A DNA stretch of 64,000 nt. Source: Pseudomonas karstica. Lineage in GTDB: Bacteria > Pseudomonadota > Gammaproteobacteria > Pseudomonadales > Pseudomonadaceae. A program made the translations under genes and the position numbers. Of the stretch, positions 8,724 through 17,737 are shown piece by piece; the stretch's first letter is position 1, and each line of letters starts with the position of its first letter. The notes below the pieces were generated by a model. It was not told the origin of the DNA and searched no databases. It saw only the letters and a list, made by a program, of their open reading frames with translations. The DNA lies in assembly GCF_009707515.1 (NCBI RefSeq), contig NZ_WLYI01000015.1, forward strand, positions 1 to 64,000, given 5' to 3'.

Positions 8724-9515
8724 TTGCTTATCGAGTCCCGACGTCGCGCTTACTTGACCGCCATGCAGGTGGTCAACTGGCTGCCGCGCACCGAATTGCC
8801 CTTTGCCGCGCCTTCGCGGCCCGAGCTGCTGGAAACGCTTGAGCCCGTCGAGGCGCTTGAGCCTTCGGGTGAGGAAGCGGCTGCGCCTGTGGCGCTGGTC
8901 AAGCCGGCTGCTGAAGTGGCTGCAAGGCCAGTGGAACGGGTCAAGATCGAAGTGCCGCGTCCTTCGGCTACCGTCAAGCCGACAGTCGTGACCGGGGACG
9001 CACCGGCCCCGGTGCCCAAGACCCCGGTCGTGCCGCCTCCGCGCTTTGCCCTGCAACTGTTGCGAGCCGGGCGTTGCCTGCTGCTGGTGGAGTTGCCGAC
9101 GGGTGAACGCTTCCAGGCCCGCGACCCGGCCTATCTGCTGCTCAAGGACATGCTGCGTGCCGCCGGCTTGCCGGACAGCCCGCAAATCGTCGGCGAGCCG
9201 GTGCGCTGGCCGCTGCTGGCCCGGGGCACGATGGACCAGGGGCCGGACGCTGCGCGGGATTTCGTGCAAGGTTTTGTTTCGGCACGCCTGGAAGATGAAC
9301 CGTGTGCCAGCCTGTGGCTAATCGGCTTGCCAGCCGTACGTTTCGCCGGGGAAGCCAACGCCGAGGCCTGGTACCGCGAGCTACAGGTCGAAGGCCTGGG
9401 TTCGGTCTGGGCCTTGCCAGGCCTGGAGTTATTAATGGAAGAGCCACAGCGTAAGGCTGATGTCTGGCAAGCCATGCGCCGGCTGATGGCGCGCTGGAAA
9501 AGTACCGATGAGTGA
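8724..9515 (+). CDS. holD: DNA polymerase III psi subunit (HolD-like)
   Basis: A 263-residue protein in the place of PA4679, described as the P. aeruginosa psi subunit. The N-terminal stretch RRRAYLTAMQVVNWLPRTEL resembles the conserved psi N-terminus, which contacts chi. A long Ala/Pro/Val/Glu-rich linker (about 28-105) then joins a compact C-terminal domain (about 106-258, beginning RFALQLLRAGRCLLLVELP). Psi links the clamp loader to the SSB-binding chi subunit. The start is a TTG at 8724; an in-frame ATG at 8763 would remove part of the conserved N-terminus, so TTG is preferred. The gene overlaps rimI by 8 bp, as holD and rimI do in other gammaproteobacteria. It is much longer than E. coli psi (137 aa). 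Confidence 0.75.
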   Translation: MLIESRRRAYLTAMQVVNWLPRTELPFAAPSRPELLETLEPVEALEPSGEEAAAPVALVKPAAEVAARPVERVKIEVPRPSATVKPTVVTGDAPAPVPKTPVVPPPRFALQLLRAGRCLLLVELPTGERFQARDPAYLLLKDMLRAAGLPDSPQIVGEPVRWPLLARGTMDQGPDAARDFVQGFVSARLEDEPCASLWLIGLPAVRFAGEANAEAWYRELQVEGLGSVWALPGLELLMEEPQRKADVWQAMRRLMARWKSTDE

Positions 9516-9960
9516 CGCTGTATCCTTCCGCCCGATGACCGAGGCGGACCTCGACACTGTACTGAAAATTGAATACGCGGCATTCAGCCATCCCTGGACC
9601 CGCGGGATTTTTCTCGACGGCCTGGGTAAATACCAGATCTGGCTGATGTTCGAGGGTGAACAGCAGGTTGGGCACGGGGTGGTGCAAATCATCCTCGATG
9701 AAGCCCATTTGCTGAACATCACCGTCAAGCCGGAAAGCCAGGGCCGCGGCCTGGGCCTGAAGTTACTGGAACACCTCATGTCCCGGGCCTATGCGGCCAG
9801 TGCCCGCGAGTGTTTCCTGGAAGTGCGCGACAGCAATACCGGCGCATTCCGGTTGTATGAGCGTTATGGGTTCAATGAGGTTGGCCGTCGGCGAGATTAC
9901 TATCCCGCCGTCGGAGGCCGTGAAGATGCAGTCGTGATGGCTTGCACCCTGGTGGATTAG
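9508..9960 (+). CDS. rimI: RimI, ribosomal protein S18-alanine N-acetyltransferase
   Basis: A 150-residue GNAT acetyltransferase. It has the acetyl-CoA-binding motif A (VKPESQGRGLGLKLLEHLM, about 72-90) and the RimI-typical FLEVRDSNTGAFRLYERYGF at about 105-124. RimI acetylates the N-terminal alanine of ribosomal protein S18. The ATG at 9508 overlaps the last codons of holD (ATGAGTGA), giving translational coupling. The length and the holD neighbour both support the assignment. Confidence 0.93.
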   Translation: MSDAVSFRPMTEADLDTVLKIEYAAFSHPWTRGIFLDGLGKYQIWLMFEGEQQVGHGVVQIILDEAHLLNITVKPESQGRGLGLKLLEHLMSRAYAASARECFLEVRDSNTGAFRLYERYGFNEVGRRRDYYPAVGGREDAVVMACTLVD

Positions 9961-9987
9961 CCCCCAAAAGGCGGCCTGTCGAAAAAC

Positions 9988-10098
9988 TGTAGCCGCTGGC
10001 CCAGCCTGCGATCGGCTGCGCAGCAGTCGCCTGGGCCTTGAGATGACTGAAGGTCCTTCGGACCTTATCGCAGCCTCGTACCTCGACAGCGGCTACAG
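9988..10098. repeat. Palindromic intergenic repeat, copy A
   Basis: A ~110-bp element with terminal inverted repeats TGTAGCCGCTG and CAGCGGCTACA and an internal GCGATCGGCTGCGCAGCAGTCG core. It recurs at 20645-20755, 20778-20880, 61401-61510 and 61531-61641. This single copy is in the opposite orientation to the others and differs internally. It lies between rimI and a convergent hypothetical gene and has no coding potential of its own. Confidence 0.85.
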
Positions 10099-10131
10099 AA
10101 AGCCAGGCCTTCATGCCGTGATGAGGCAGGA

Positions 10132-10539
10132 CTAGCGGTTACCGTCCACCGGATCCTGCTCAGCCATTTCCGCTTCATCCAGCCCATTCCCTGCGCCAAT
10201 CTCATCTTCATCGACGATACTCAAGTCCCAATCCGCCGGTTCATCGTCACCTTCTTCTTGGGCATCTCGTGCGCCATCTTCATGAATCAGCGTTTCCGGG
10301 CTCATGTCATCATCGGTCGACTCATGATCATCGGTCGACGCTCCGGTCATTCCGGCCTCCTGCACCCGCTCGCGGGGCAAGTGCTTGCGCTCCTTGCTGG
10401 GCGTTTCATCGCCGATTTTCGTCGTCGGCTCCTTCTCGCCAAAGTCCAGCTCGCGCATCGAGCCCATACGGTCTTCGTTGTCATCTATCGGCGCAGGCGC
10501 AGGTGCGTCGTAGGGACGGCGTGATTCAGTCATGGCCAA
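10132..10539 (-). CDS. Acidic, probably disordered hypothetical protein
   Basis: A 135-residue protein I do not recognise. It lacks Cys, membrane segments and any signal peptide, and is rich in Asp, Glu, Pro and Ser (for example DDHESTDDD and EEGDDEPADW). The N-terminal third has mixed charge (KERKHLPRER), while the rest is strongly acidic, so it is probably intrinsically disordered. It sits between rimI and carbonic anhydrase, the position of PA4677 in my memory of P. aeruginosa, which suggests a conserved Pseudomonas gene. The ATG at 10539 is used; the next in-frame ATG is two codons later. Confidence 0.7.
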   Translation of the reverse strand: MAMTESRRPYDAPAPAPIDDNEDRMGSMRELDFGEKEPTTKIGDETPSKERKHLPRERVQEAGMTGASTDDHESTDDDMSPETLIHEDGARDAQEEGDDEPADWDLSIVDEDEIGAGNGLDEAEMAEQDPVDGNR

Positions 10540-10701
10540 TCCTCATACTGTGGGGCTTATAGTGTGTGGACCGGCACTACCCACTAAGATTCAAGGTAAT
10601 TACGGTTTGGCTATCTGCATCCCGGGCGTGCTTTATTCCTGAGGTGACTTGGGCGGGCGGTTGTCTGTCAAAGCTGAGCATCATTCCTGAGGCTTTCCCT
10701 G

Positions 10702-11346
10702 ATGAACGAACTACAAGACTTGCTTGATAACAACGAACGCTGGGCAGATGCGATCAAACAGGAAGATCCCGAATTCTTCGCCAAGCTCGCCCGCCAGCAG
10801 ACCCCGGAATACCTGTGGATCGGCTGTTCGGACGCCCGGGTGCCAGCCAACGAGATCGTCGGCATGCTCCCCGGCGACCTGTTTGTGCACCGTAACGTGG
10901 CCAACGTGGTGCTGCACACTGACCTCAATTGCCTGTCGGTGATCCAGTACGCCGTCGACGTGCTCAAGGTCAAACACATCCTGGTCACTGGTCACTATGG
11001 CTGTGGTGGCGTGCGTGCCTCGATGCAGGATCGCCAGCTCGGCCTGATCGATGGCTGGTTGCGCTCGATTCGCGACCTCTACTACGAGCACCGCGAAGTA
11101 TTGGGCCAACTGCCGACAGAGGACGAGCGGGTCGACCGTCTTTGCGAACTGAATGTGATCCAGCAGGTGGCTAACGTCGGCCACACCAGCATTGTGCAAA
11201 ATGCCTGGCATCGCGGGCAAAGCCTGTCGATCCATGGTTGCATCTACGGGATCAAGGACGGTCGCTGGAAAAGCCTGAACGCCACCATCAGTGGGTTTGA
11301 GCAACTGCCGCCACAATATCGCCTGCGCCCGGTGGGTGCGGCCTAA
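10702..11346 (+). CDS. can: Beta-class carbonic anhydrase
   Basis: A 214-residue beta-carbonic anhydrase converting CO2 to bicarbonate in the cytoplasm. The zinc ligands are visible: Cys42 and Asp44 in CSDARVPANE, and His98 and Cys101 in GHYGCGG, the same numbering as E. coli Can. The length is typical. GAGG precedes the ATG by about nine bases. It stands alone on the plus strand, followed by a long hairpin before the convergent gene at 11490-12659. Confidence 0.95.
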   Translation: MNELQDLLDNNERWADAIKQEDPEFFAKLARQQTPEYLWIGCSDARVPANEIVGMLPGDLFVHRNVANVVLHTDLNCLSVIQYAVDVLKVKHILVTGHYGCGGVRASMQDRQLGLIDGWLRSIRDLYYEHREVLGQLPTEDERVDRLCELNVIQQVANVGHTSIVQNAWHRGQSLSIHGCIYGIKDGRWKSLNATISGFEQLPPQYRLRPVGAA

Positions 11347-11427
11347 GGGCTTTTGCGCTGACCACAGTTGCAGTTCGCTGATATCGAGGAGCACGTTCGG
11401 ATTGCTGGGTTCCCTTAAGTGAAAGCG

Positions 11428-11459
11428 ACTCTCTACTGTCAGGTCTGACAGTAGAGAGT
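11428..11459. repeat. 15-bp perfect inverted repeat with 2-nt centre
   Basis: ACTCTCTACTGTCAG and its exact reverse complement are separated by only GT. It lies 82 bp after the can stop and 30 bp before the stop of the convergent gene. It could act as a bidirectional terminator, although there is no long T run on either side. A protein-binding site is the alternative. Confidence 0.6.
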
Positions 11460-11489
11460 GGCGATTTTGGGCGTAGGAAATATCTGTCT

Positions 11490-12659
11490 TTAAAAGGCTG
11501 GTATGTTGATGGGCGGTGCGGGCGGCGATTTTTTCAGCTGTTTTAGTTGAGCCTTGATCGCTGGCGTGGCGCATTTTGCATTTGCTTGCTCGGGCGCCAA
11601 CTCACGAATCGAGGTATAGAACAGTTCGCAGGTCTGTTCCTTGCGCGTCACCTGCCAGGTATTCATGCAGCCTTTGAGTTGTACGTTGGCATCGCTGGCC
11701 GGTTTCTGGCCCATTTCCGCTTGCCAGCACGCTGCGCTCAAATCCTGGCCCATGACTTTCAAACCGACTTCGTCGGCCTTTTGTTCGTCGCCCCCGTAAG
11801 TGTCGAGGTTGGCGGCATACCAGATGTAGCTGGGGTGGTTGGCGCCCAGTACTGCCACCTTGCTACTTTCGGCCGGGCTGATCTGTGCCAGGTCCAGCAC
11901 ACCCAGGGTTTGGCCGTACTGCTGCTTGATCCAGCTGCGCACTGGCGCGCCGAACGCCACCATCGGCAACGAACCATTGGCGTGCAGGCTTAGCTCCTTG
12001 ACCATCCGCGTCTGGTACTCGGTGAAGTAGCTGTAGACACCTTCCAGATCCTTTCCCGCTGTAGAGGGCGCGGCAATTGGGGCGATATCAATGATGGTCT
12101 GGTACTCCGGCGTCTGGGCCGCCGGTATGCCATTGGCGGTGAGCAGCGTGGCCCAGCGGTCGGTGGTGGCCGACTCCAGGTAATCCTGGAAATGGGTCAG
12201 GGAGTAATCCGGCGGGAAATGCAGCAGTTCGATGCTCTTGCGGTTTTCCAACGCCATGCCCAATGGCAGGAACAAGTACCAACTGAATTGCCACTTGCCA
12301 TCACTGTTGAGCTTGCTGGCACCTTGATAGGCGAGATCTGCGGTGTTCAGCAATGCGCTCAATGGTTGACCATAGCTGTCCGGTACACCGCTGAAGGTGG
12401 CCAGGACCTTGCCCTGATCGGTTTTCACGCGGACTTTCGCTCGACTGTAACCGTCACGCTGCAAGCTCTGGGTCAGGTAGTGCTCGACGGTCTGCTCCAG
12501 CGTCATCGGACGAAAACAAATGACGCTGCAGTTATTGGGGTAAGCGAACAGTTGGGAGACCCGTTGCGGGCTACCCAATTGGACCTCGACATCAGCCTGT
12601 ACCACCGCACTCAAGGTCAGTGCGGCCAAGGTAAAGGACAACCTGGTCAGTTTAAACAT
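11490..12659 (-). CDS. Secreted or periplasmic protein of unknown function
   Basis: A 389-residue protein with a clear Sec signal peptide (MFKLTRLSFTLAALTLSAVVQA, cleavage near residue 22). I do not recognise the family. The mature part has six Cys (NNCSVIC near the start and four in the last quarter), consistent with disulfides in the periplasm. The C-terminus is Lys/Pro-rich (LKQLKKSPPAPPINIPAF). It lies downstream of, and on the same strand as, the acid phosphatase gene, with a 122-bp gap, so the two may be co-expressed. Function is unknown. Confidence 0.75.
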   Translation of the reverse strand: MFKLTRLSFTLAALTLSAVVQADVEVQLGSPQRVSQLFAYPNNCSVICFRPMTLEQTVEHYLTQSLQRDGYSRAKVRVKTDQGKVLATFSGVPDSYGQPLSALLNTADLAYQGASKLNSDGKWQFSWYLFLPLGMALENRKSIELLHFPPDYSLTHFQDYLESATTDRWATLLTANGIPAAQTPEYQTIIDIAPIAAPSTAGKDLEGVYSYFTEYQTRMVKELSLHANGSLPMVAFGAPVRSWIKQQYGQTLGVLDLAQISPAESSKVAVLGANHPSYIWYAANLDTYGGDEQKADEVGLKVMGQDLSAACWQAEMGQKPASDANVQLKGCMNTWQVTRKEQTCELFYTSIRELAPEQANAKCATPAIKAQLKQLKKSPPAPPINIPAF

Positions 12660-12781
12660 GCTTGATTCCTTGTCAGCGAATGCCCGTCTGCGCGGGATGA
12701 AGGCCCACCCTCACACAGTAGCGGCTGATCAGGAAAAACGCGTGAAAAAACTGTGCGCATGCCGCTATTGAACAAAAGCGG

Positions 12782-14482
12782 CTAGGCCTTGAAGTGCAAG
12801 GCGTTGCTCAGGTCCCCCATGGGTTTCTGGCCTCGGGCGATCATTGCGTCATCCCGTTGCTTGAGGCCGTCGAGCTTTTCCAGTTGGAACACCCGGGTAA
12901 TCAAGCGCAAGATCGAAGCGGTGTCGTAAATTGTGTGATCCACCGTACCCTTGCGGGCAAAAGGCGAGACCACCAGCGCCGGAATCCGTGACCCAGGCCC
13001 CCAGCGATCACCTTTGGGCGGTGCTACGTGATCCCACCAGCCACCGTTTTCATCCACCGTGACGATGACTACCATGTTCTTCCACTGCGGGCTTTCCTGC
13101 AGCACTTTCAAGGTGCGGGTGATATGTCGGTCGCCCGAGGCCACATCGGCGTAACCGGCATGCATGTTGAGATTGCCCTGGGGTTTGTAGAAGGTCACGG
13201 CGGGCAGCTTGCCGGCCTCGGCATCGGCGAAGAACTTATTGGTGTTCGACTCGTCCCCCAGGCCGCCATCACGCAAGCGCTTGCTGCGCTCCACCGGGTT
13301 TTGCGGCCCTTGTTGCTTGAAGTAGTTGAAGGGTTGGTGATGGTATTGGAAGTTGGGGATCTTCGGAATGCCGCCCGAGTCCTTGAACTCGTCCAGGGTT
13401 GCTTGCCAGGCACCGGCATACCAGGCCCAGTCGATGTGTTTTTTCGACAGCTTGTCGCCGATGTGTTCGTGTGTTTGCGGTACCAGCACATTGGGCAAGT
13501 CGGGCTTGGAATAGTCCGGGTGCTCGGGGTCACGAATCCAGGTGGGCCAATAGGGCGGGGCCAAGGTGTTCACACCGTAACCGTCGGGTGTCAGCGCGCT
13601 GGGTCCGAATTGCGGGGGGCCGGTCATGGCGCTGGCTGGGGATTTGTCCAGGGGCTTGAGACGCGGATCAGTCGGGTCGTAGCTCTGCAACGCCGCGATC
13701 TGCGCCTTGGCCACCGATTGAGCCGCATCCGGATAAAACGGCGCCGTGGCGCTGATCAGGTACTGGTGGTTGAGGAACGAGCCGCCGAAGGCACCCTGGA
13801 AAAAGTTATCGCAGAGCACAAACTCCTTGGCCACATCCCATAACCTCAAGGCATAGCGGCTCTGGGCGTAATGACCCATGACCAAGCCTCCGGCGTCGCC
13901 CCAAGCCACGAACCCATCATTCTTGCCGCCATTGATCTGCATCTGGTTCTGGTAGAACACATGCCACAAGTCCCGTGTGACCAGGCTCAAGGGCAAGTCT
14001 TCGCCATTCGGGCCTTTAAGGGGGAAGGGCGCGTTGGGCAAGTTTTCCTGGAATTGCGCTTCGCTGGGATAGGTCACCCCGTCCACGCTTTGCGGGCCGA
14101 CTTGTAACACCCCGCCCCAGGTCGCAGGCAAGGTGGTCAGCAGGCTACCATCGCGGTCACGTTGCTGGTAATCCACTGCAGTGAGGGCTGACAGTGGCTT
14201 CTCGACGCCAGGGAAATCAGCAAACAAGTTATTGAAACTGCGGTTCTCGGCGTAGATCACTACCACGGTCTTGACCTGTTCATGCAAGGCCTTGTCCAGC
14301 TCGGGTGGTGTCAGTGGCTGCTCCACCGGTTTGCCCGATACTTCGCTGGTATGGCCGCAGGCATTGAGGGTCGCCCCCACTCCCAGCACCGCGGCCCCTC
14401 CCAGGAAACGCCGCCGGCTGGTATCGACCGGCGGCTTGGTGTCAGTTTCGGGGGAAGGGCGGTCTTCGTGCTTGTCACTCAT
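12782..14482 (-). CDS. acpA: AcpA-like acid phosphatase / phosphoesterase, Tat-exported
   Basis: A 566-residue phosphoesterase of the AcpA / phospholipase C superfamily. With the ATG at 14482 the N-terminus has a Tat signal (SRRRFLGGAAVLGVGATL) ending in a lipobox-like LNAC, so it may be an exported lipoprotein. The family's metal and nucleophile region appears as VVVIYAENRSFNNLFADFPG, and further blocks are AFGGSFLNHQYLISA and TVDENGGWWDHVAPPKGDRWGPGSRIPALVVSPFAR, the latter with the Asp/His metal ligands. Members hydrolyse phosphomonoesters outside the cytoplasm. A start 19 codons upstream (14539) is possible but would put extra residues ahead of the Tat signal. Confidence 0.88.
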   Translation of the reverse strand: MSDKHEDRPSPETDTKPPVDTSRRRFLGGAAVLGVGATLNACGHTSEVSGKPVEQPLTPPELDKALHEQVKTVVVIYAENRSFNNLFADFPGVEKPLSALTAVDYQQRDRDGSLLTTLPATWGGVLQVGPQSVDGVTYPSEAQFQENLPNAPFPLKGPNGEDLPLSLVTRDLWHVFYQNQMQINGGKNDGFVAWGDAGGLVMGHYAQSRYALRLWDVAKEFVLCDNFFQGAFGGSFLNHQYLISATAPFYPDAAQSVAKAQIAALQSYDPTDPRLKPLDKSPASAMTGPPQFGPSALTPDGYGVNTLAPPYWPTWIRDPEHPDYSKPDLPNVLVPQTHEHIGDKLSKKHIDWAWYAGAWQATLDEFKDSGGIPKIPNFQYHHQPFNYFKQQGPQNPVERSKRLRDGGLGDESNTNKFFADAEAGKLPAVTFYKPQGNLNMHAGYADVASGDRHITRTLKVLQESPQWKNMVVIVTVDENGGWWDHVAPPKGDRWGPGSRIPALVVSPFARKGTVDHTIYDTASILRLITRVFQLEKLDGLKQRDDAMIARGQKPMGDLSNALHFKA

Positions 14483-14590
14483 TGCTGGGAATCCCTGGCT
14501 GGCTAGTTGTTGCAAGATATTTCGCCAGAACGGTAGCAATGGAATGTGACGGAATTAAGGCAGCATCAAGCTACATGTCTTGCAACTGCC

Positions 14591-16009
14591 TCAAGGCATC
14601 ACCGGCGGCATATACGTCAACGTCGTCCCCAGTGCCCATAGCAGAAACAGCACCAATGGCGTGTGCACCAACAACTGCACAAACGAGAAACCAATCAAAT
14701 CCCGCGCCTTCAACCCCAATACCCCCAGCAGCGGCAGCATATAGAACGGGTTGATCAGGTTCGGCAGTGCTTCGGCGGCGTTGTAGATCTGCACTGCCCA
14801 ACCCAGGTGATATTGCAGGTCATTGGCCACTTGCATCACGTAAGGCGCTTCGATGATCCACTTACCGCCGCCCGACGGGATAAAGAAGCCCAGCACCGCC
14901 GAGTACACGCCCATTAGCAGGGCGTAGGTGTCGTGGGACGCGATGGAGGTGAAGAAGGTCGAGATATGGTGAGCCAGGGTCTGGCCGTCACCGCCTTTGA
15001 CCACGGTCATCAACGCCGCGATCGAACCATACAGTGGAAACTGGATCAACACTCCGGTGGTGGTCGGCACCGCACGGGCCACCGCATCGAGGAAGCTGCG
15101 TGGACGCCAATGCAATAACGCGCCCAGCATCAGGAACAGGAAGTTATAGGTATTGAGCCCCGAGATGGCGCTGATCGCTGGTTTGGTCGAGAACTCATGG
15201 AACAGCCAACCGGCCGCCAGCAGTGCCAGCAGAATCGTCAGCAGCGGACTGTGCTCCAGCCATTCGCCTGGACGGCTCGGTGGTTGTAGCTTGGGCAGGT
15301 TAAAGGCTGGGTCGACCCCGCAAGCCTCGGCATCACGAGCGGTATTGGGGCCTGGCGCGGTGGCATAGGCAATGATCAGCGAGACTACGATCAACGCCAG
15401 CAACAGCACGCCGGACTGCCAGAGAAAAATGGTGTCGGTGAAGGGAATCATCCCGGTGATCGACAGAATCGATGGCGGCAGGCTGGCAGGGTTGGCCTGC
15501 AACTGTGCGGCCGATGACGACAGCCCCAGCGCCCAGACGGCACCGAGCCCCAGATAAGCTGCGGCACCGGCAGCACGGTAGTCCATGCGCAGGTCCGTAC
15601 GCCGGGCCAATGCCCGCACCAGCAGGCCACCAAATACCAGGGACAAGCCCCAGTTGAGCAGCGAGGCGACCATCGAGATAAGCGCCACCCAGGCCACGGC
15701 AGAGCGGCCGTTCTTGGGGATACGCGCCAGGCGATCAATCAACTTGACCGCAGGTGGCGAACTGGCGACCACATAGCCGCCAATCACCACGAAGGCCATT
15801 TGCATCGTGAAGGGAATCAAGCTCCAGAAACCATCGCCAAAGGCCTTGGCGGCCTCGGTCGGCGCGGCGCCCATGCTTAACGTCGCGACGCAAACAATGA
15901 TCACAGCGAGGGCGGCAAACACCCAGGAGTCAGGAAACCAACGTTCGGCAAAGTTCGAGCAGCGCAAGGCAAACCGGGCATAGCGGCTTTCTTCGATAGG
16001 ATCGGCCAC
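14591..16009 (-). CDS. atoE: Short-chain fatty acid transporter, AtoE family
   Basis: A 472-residue polytopic membrane protein with about ten to twelve hydrophobic segments. It resembles AtoE: the N-terminal RYARFALRCSNFAERWFPDSWVFAALAVI, the GIPF-like IPFTMQMAFVVIGGYVVA, and FIPSGGGKWIIEAPYVM near residue 365. AtoE imports short-chain fatty acids such as butyrate. No atoDAB genes are nearby, so the substrate is not fixed by context. It lies downstream of a 364-bp gap that also serves a divergent MHS transporter. Confidence 0.88.
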   Translation of the reverse strand: MADPIEESRYARFALRCSNFAERWFPDSWVFAALAVIIVCVATLSMGAAPTEAAKAFGDGFWSLIPFTMQMAFVVIGGYVVASSPPAVKLIDRLARIPKNGRSAVAWVALISMVASLLNWGLSLVFGGLLVRALARRTDLRMDYRAAGAAAYLGLGAVWALGLSSSAAQLQANPASLPPSILSITGMIPFTDTIFLWQSGVLLLALIVVSLIIAYATAPGPNTARDAEACGVDPAFNLPKLQPPSRPGEWLEHSPLLTILLALLAAGWLFHEFSTKPAISAISGLNTYNFLFLMLGALLHWRPRSFLDAVARAVPTTTGVLIQFPLYGSIAALMTVVKGGDGQTLAHHISTFFTSIASHDTYALLMGVYSAVLGFFIPSGGGKWIIEAPYVMQVANDLQYHLGWAVQIYNAAEALPNLINPFYMLPLLGVLGLKARDLIGFSFVQLLVHTPLVLFLLWALGTTLTYMPPVMP

Positions 16010-16373
16010 GTTTCATTACCTCTTGTATTTATTATTGGGACAGCAGTTTTTGAGTGTTGGCAGTCGTGCTAATAATGCCGTCATCCCTGAAGAGGCCTGT
16101 TCGCGATCACAACCTGCGCCATGAACCTGCTCGCTCGCGATCAAGGTGATATTGCTTGATGATCACGCCGCTCGGGTTCACCTTCCAGTTTGGGGATGAC
16201 ACCCACTGTCGTATTTTGGAAGGTATTCGACGCATCTTCACCCAAGCGTATTCATTTGGGAATGTAGTTATCTTCATGGATCAATGAGTAAAACAAATAT
16301 ATTGTCCGCGATTGCCATGGCCAGGTTCAGCTCATAACCTCTACGCCATTTTGTTCGTCTGCCGAGCTTATTC
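16010..16373. other. Divergent intergenic region, atoE / MHS transporter
   Basis: 364 bp without a convincing gene. It should carry promoters for both flanking divergent genes. I see direct copies of CGCGATCA (around 16102 and 16137) and CTTCCAG/TTGGAAG-type dyads, but no operator I can name. Confidence 0.5.
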
Positions 16374-17660
16374 ATGACTGCCACCACTTATCCACAGGCG
16401 CAGCGTTTCTCTCGCTCCGACTACAGAACCCTGGGTTTGGCCGCCTTGGGCGGTGCCCTGGAAATTTACGATTTCATCATCTTCGTATTTTTCGCACTGA
16501 CCTTGAGTCAACTGTTCTTCCCGCCAGAAATGCCTGAGTGGCTGCGCCTGCTGCAAAGTTTCGGCATCTTCGTCACCGGTTACCTGGCGCGGCCTCTTGG
16601 CGGGATACTGATGGCGCATTTCGCCGATCACTTGGGGCGTAAACGGGTGTTCAGCCTGAGTATCCTGATGATGGCCTTGCCTTGCCTGCTGATCGGGATC
16701 ATGCCGACCTACGCGCACATTGGCTATTTTGCCCCGCTGATCCTGCTGGTACTGCGCATCCTCCAGGGCGCTGCGGTGGGCGGTGAAGTGCCCAGCGCCT
16801 GGGTATTTGTCGCCGAACATGCGCCAGCCCATCATCGGGGGTATGCCCTGGGTTTCCTGCAAGCCGGCTTGACCTTTGGCTACCTGCTTGGTGCGCTGGT
16901 GGCGACGCTGCTGGCGCAAGTGTTCACCGCGGCTGAAATCCTCGACTACGCCTGGCGTTTTCCCTTCCTGTTGGGCGGCGTGTTTGGTGTGATTGGCGTT
17001 TGGCTGCGGCGCTGGCTCAACGAGACGCCGGTGTTCCTGGAAATGCAGGCCCGCCGCGAGGCAGCGGCCGAACTGCCGTTGCGCACTGTCTTGCGCGAAC
17101 ACCGACATGCGCTGTTGCCGGCGATGATCCTCACCTGTGTGCTGACCTCGGCGGTGGTGGTGCTGGTGGTCATTACCCCGACCATGATGCAGAAAACCTT
17201 CGGCATGAGCCCAAGCCACACCTTCGCCTTGAGCGCATTGGGCATCGTCTTCCTGAACATCGGCTGTGTGCTGGCCGGCCTGTTGGTGGACCGTATTGGC
17301 GCCTGGCGTACAGTGCTGGTCTACAGCCTGTTGCTGCCGATGGGGATTGCCATCTTGTATGCCAGCCTGATCGCGGGCGGCGTCTGGCTCGGCGCGGCGT
17401 ATGCCATTGCGGGCTTGAGTTGCGGGGTGGTGGGGGCGGTACCATCGGTAATGGTCAGCCTGTTCCCGGCGCAGATTCGGGTATCGGGAATTTCCTTCAC
17501 CTACAACATTGCCTATGCGCTGTGGGCGAGTACCACGCCGTTGATGTTGATCGCGCTGATGCCCACGAGCCCGTGGGTATGCGTGGGGTATTGCGTAGTG
17601 ATGGGGGCGGTCGGGGTGGCGAGTTCGGCGTACTTTGGCAGGCGCCACATTCAGGTGTGA
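16374..17660 (+). CDS. MFS transporter, metabolite:H+ symporter (MHS) family
   Basis: A 428-residue twelve-helix MFS protein of the MHS type. It has the N-terminal LGGALEIYDFIIFVFFALTLSQLFFP, a loop 2-3 motif RPLGGILMAHFADHLGRKR (about 77-95), and LQGAAVGGEVPSAWVFVAEH in helix 4-5. Such carriers move organic acids (citrate, ketoglutarate, proline/betaine or shikimate) with protons; the exact substrate cannot be told. The ATG follows a 364-bp region shared with atoE on the opposite strand. It stands as a single gene on the plus strand. Confidence 0.87.
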   Translation: MTATTYPQAQRFSRSDYRTLGLAALGGALEIYDFIIFVFFALTLSQLFFPPEMPEWLRLLQSFGIFVTGYLARPLGGILMAHFADHLGRKRVFSLSILMMALPCLLIGIMPTYAHIGYFAPLILLVLRILQGAAVGGEVPSAWVFVAEHAPAHHRGYALGFLQAGLTFGYLLGALVATLLAQVFTAAEILDYAWRFPFLLGGVFGVIGVWLRRWLNETPVFLEMQARREAAAELPLRTVLREHRHALLPAMILTCVLTSAVVVLVVITPTMMQKTFGMSPSHTFALSALGIVFLNIGCVLAGLLVDRIGAWRTVLVYSLLLPMGIAILYASLIAGGVWLGAAYAIAGLSCGVVGAVPSVMVSLFPAQIRVSGISFTYNIAYALWASTTPLMLIALMPTSPWVCVGYCVVMGAVGVASSAYFGRRHIQV

Positions 17661-17737
17661 TGAGCCTTGCGTCAGTAGTTTTGACCTATGGCTCTATGAT
17701 CAAACTAGCAACATTCGGGGCAATGGCAAGGTAGCGA

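Noticed and set aside
16010..16373. Possible small gene in the atoE-MHS gap
   Set aside because: No open frame with a ribosome binding site and natural protein sequence was found.
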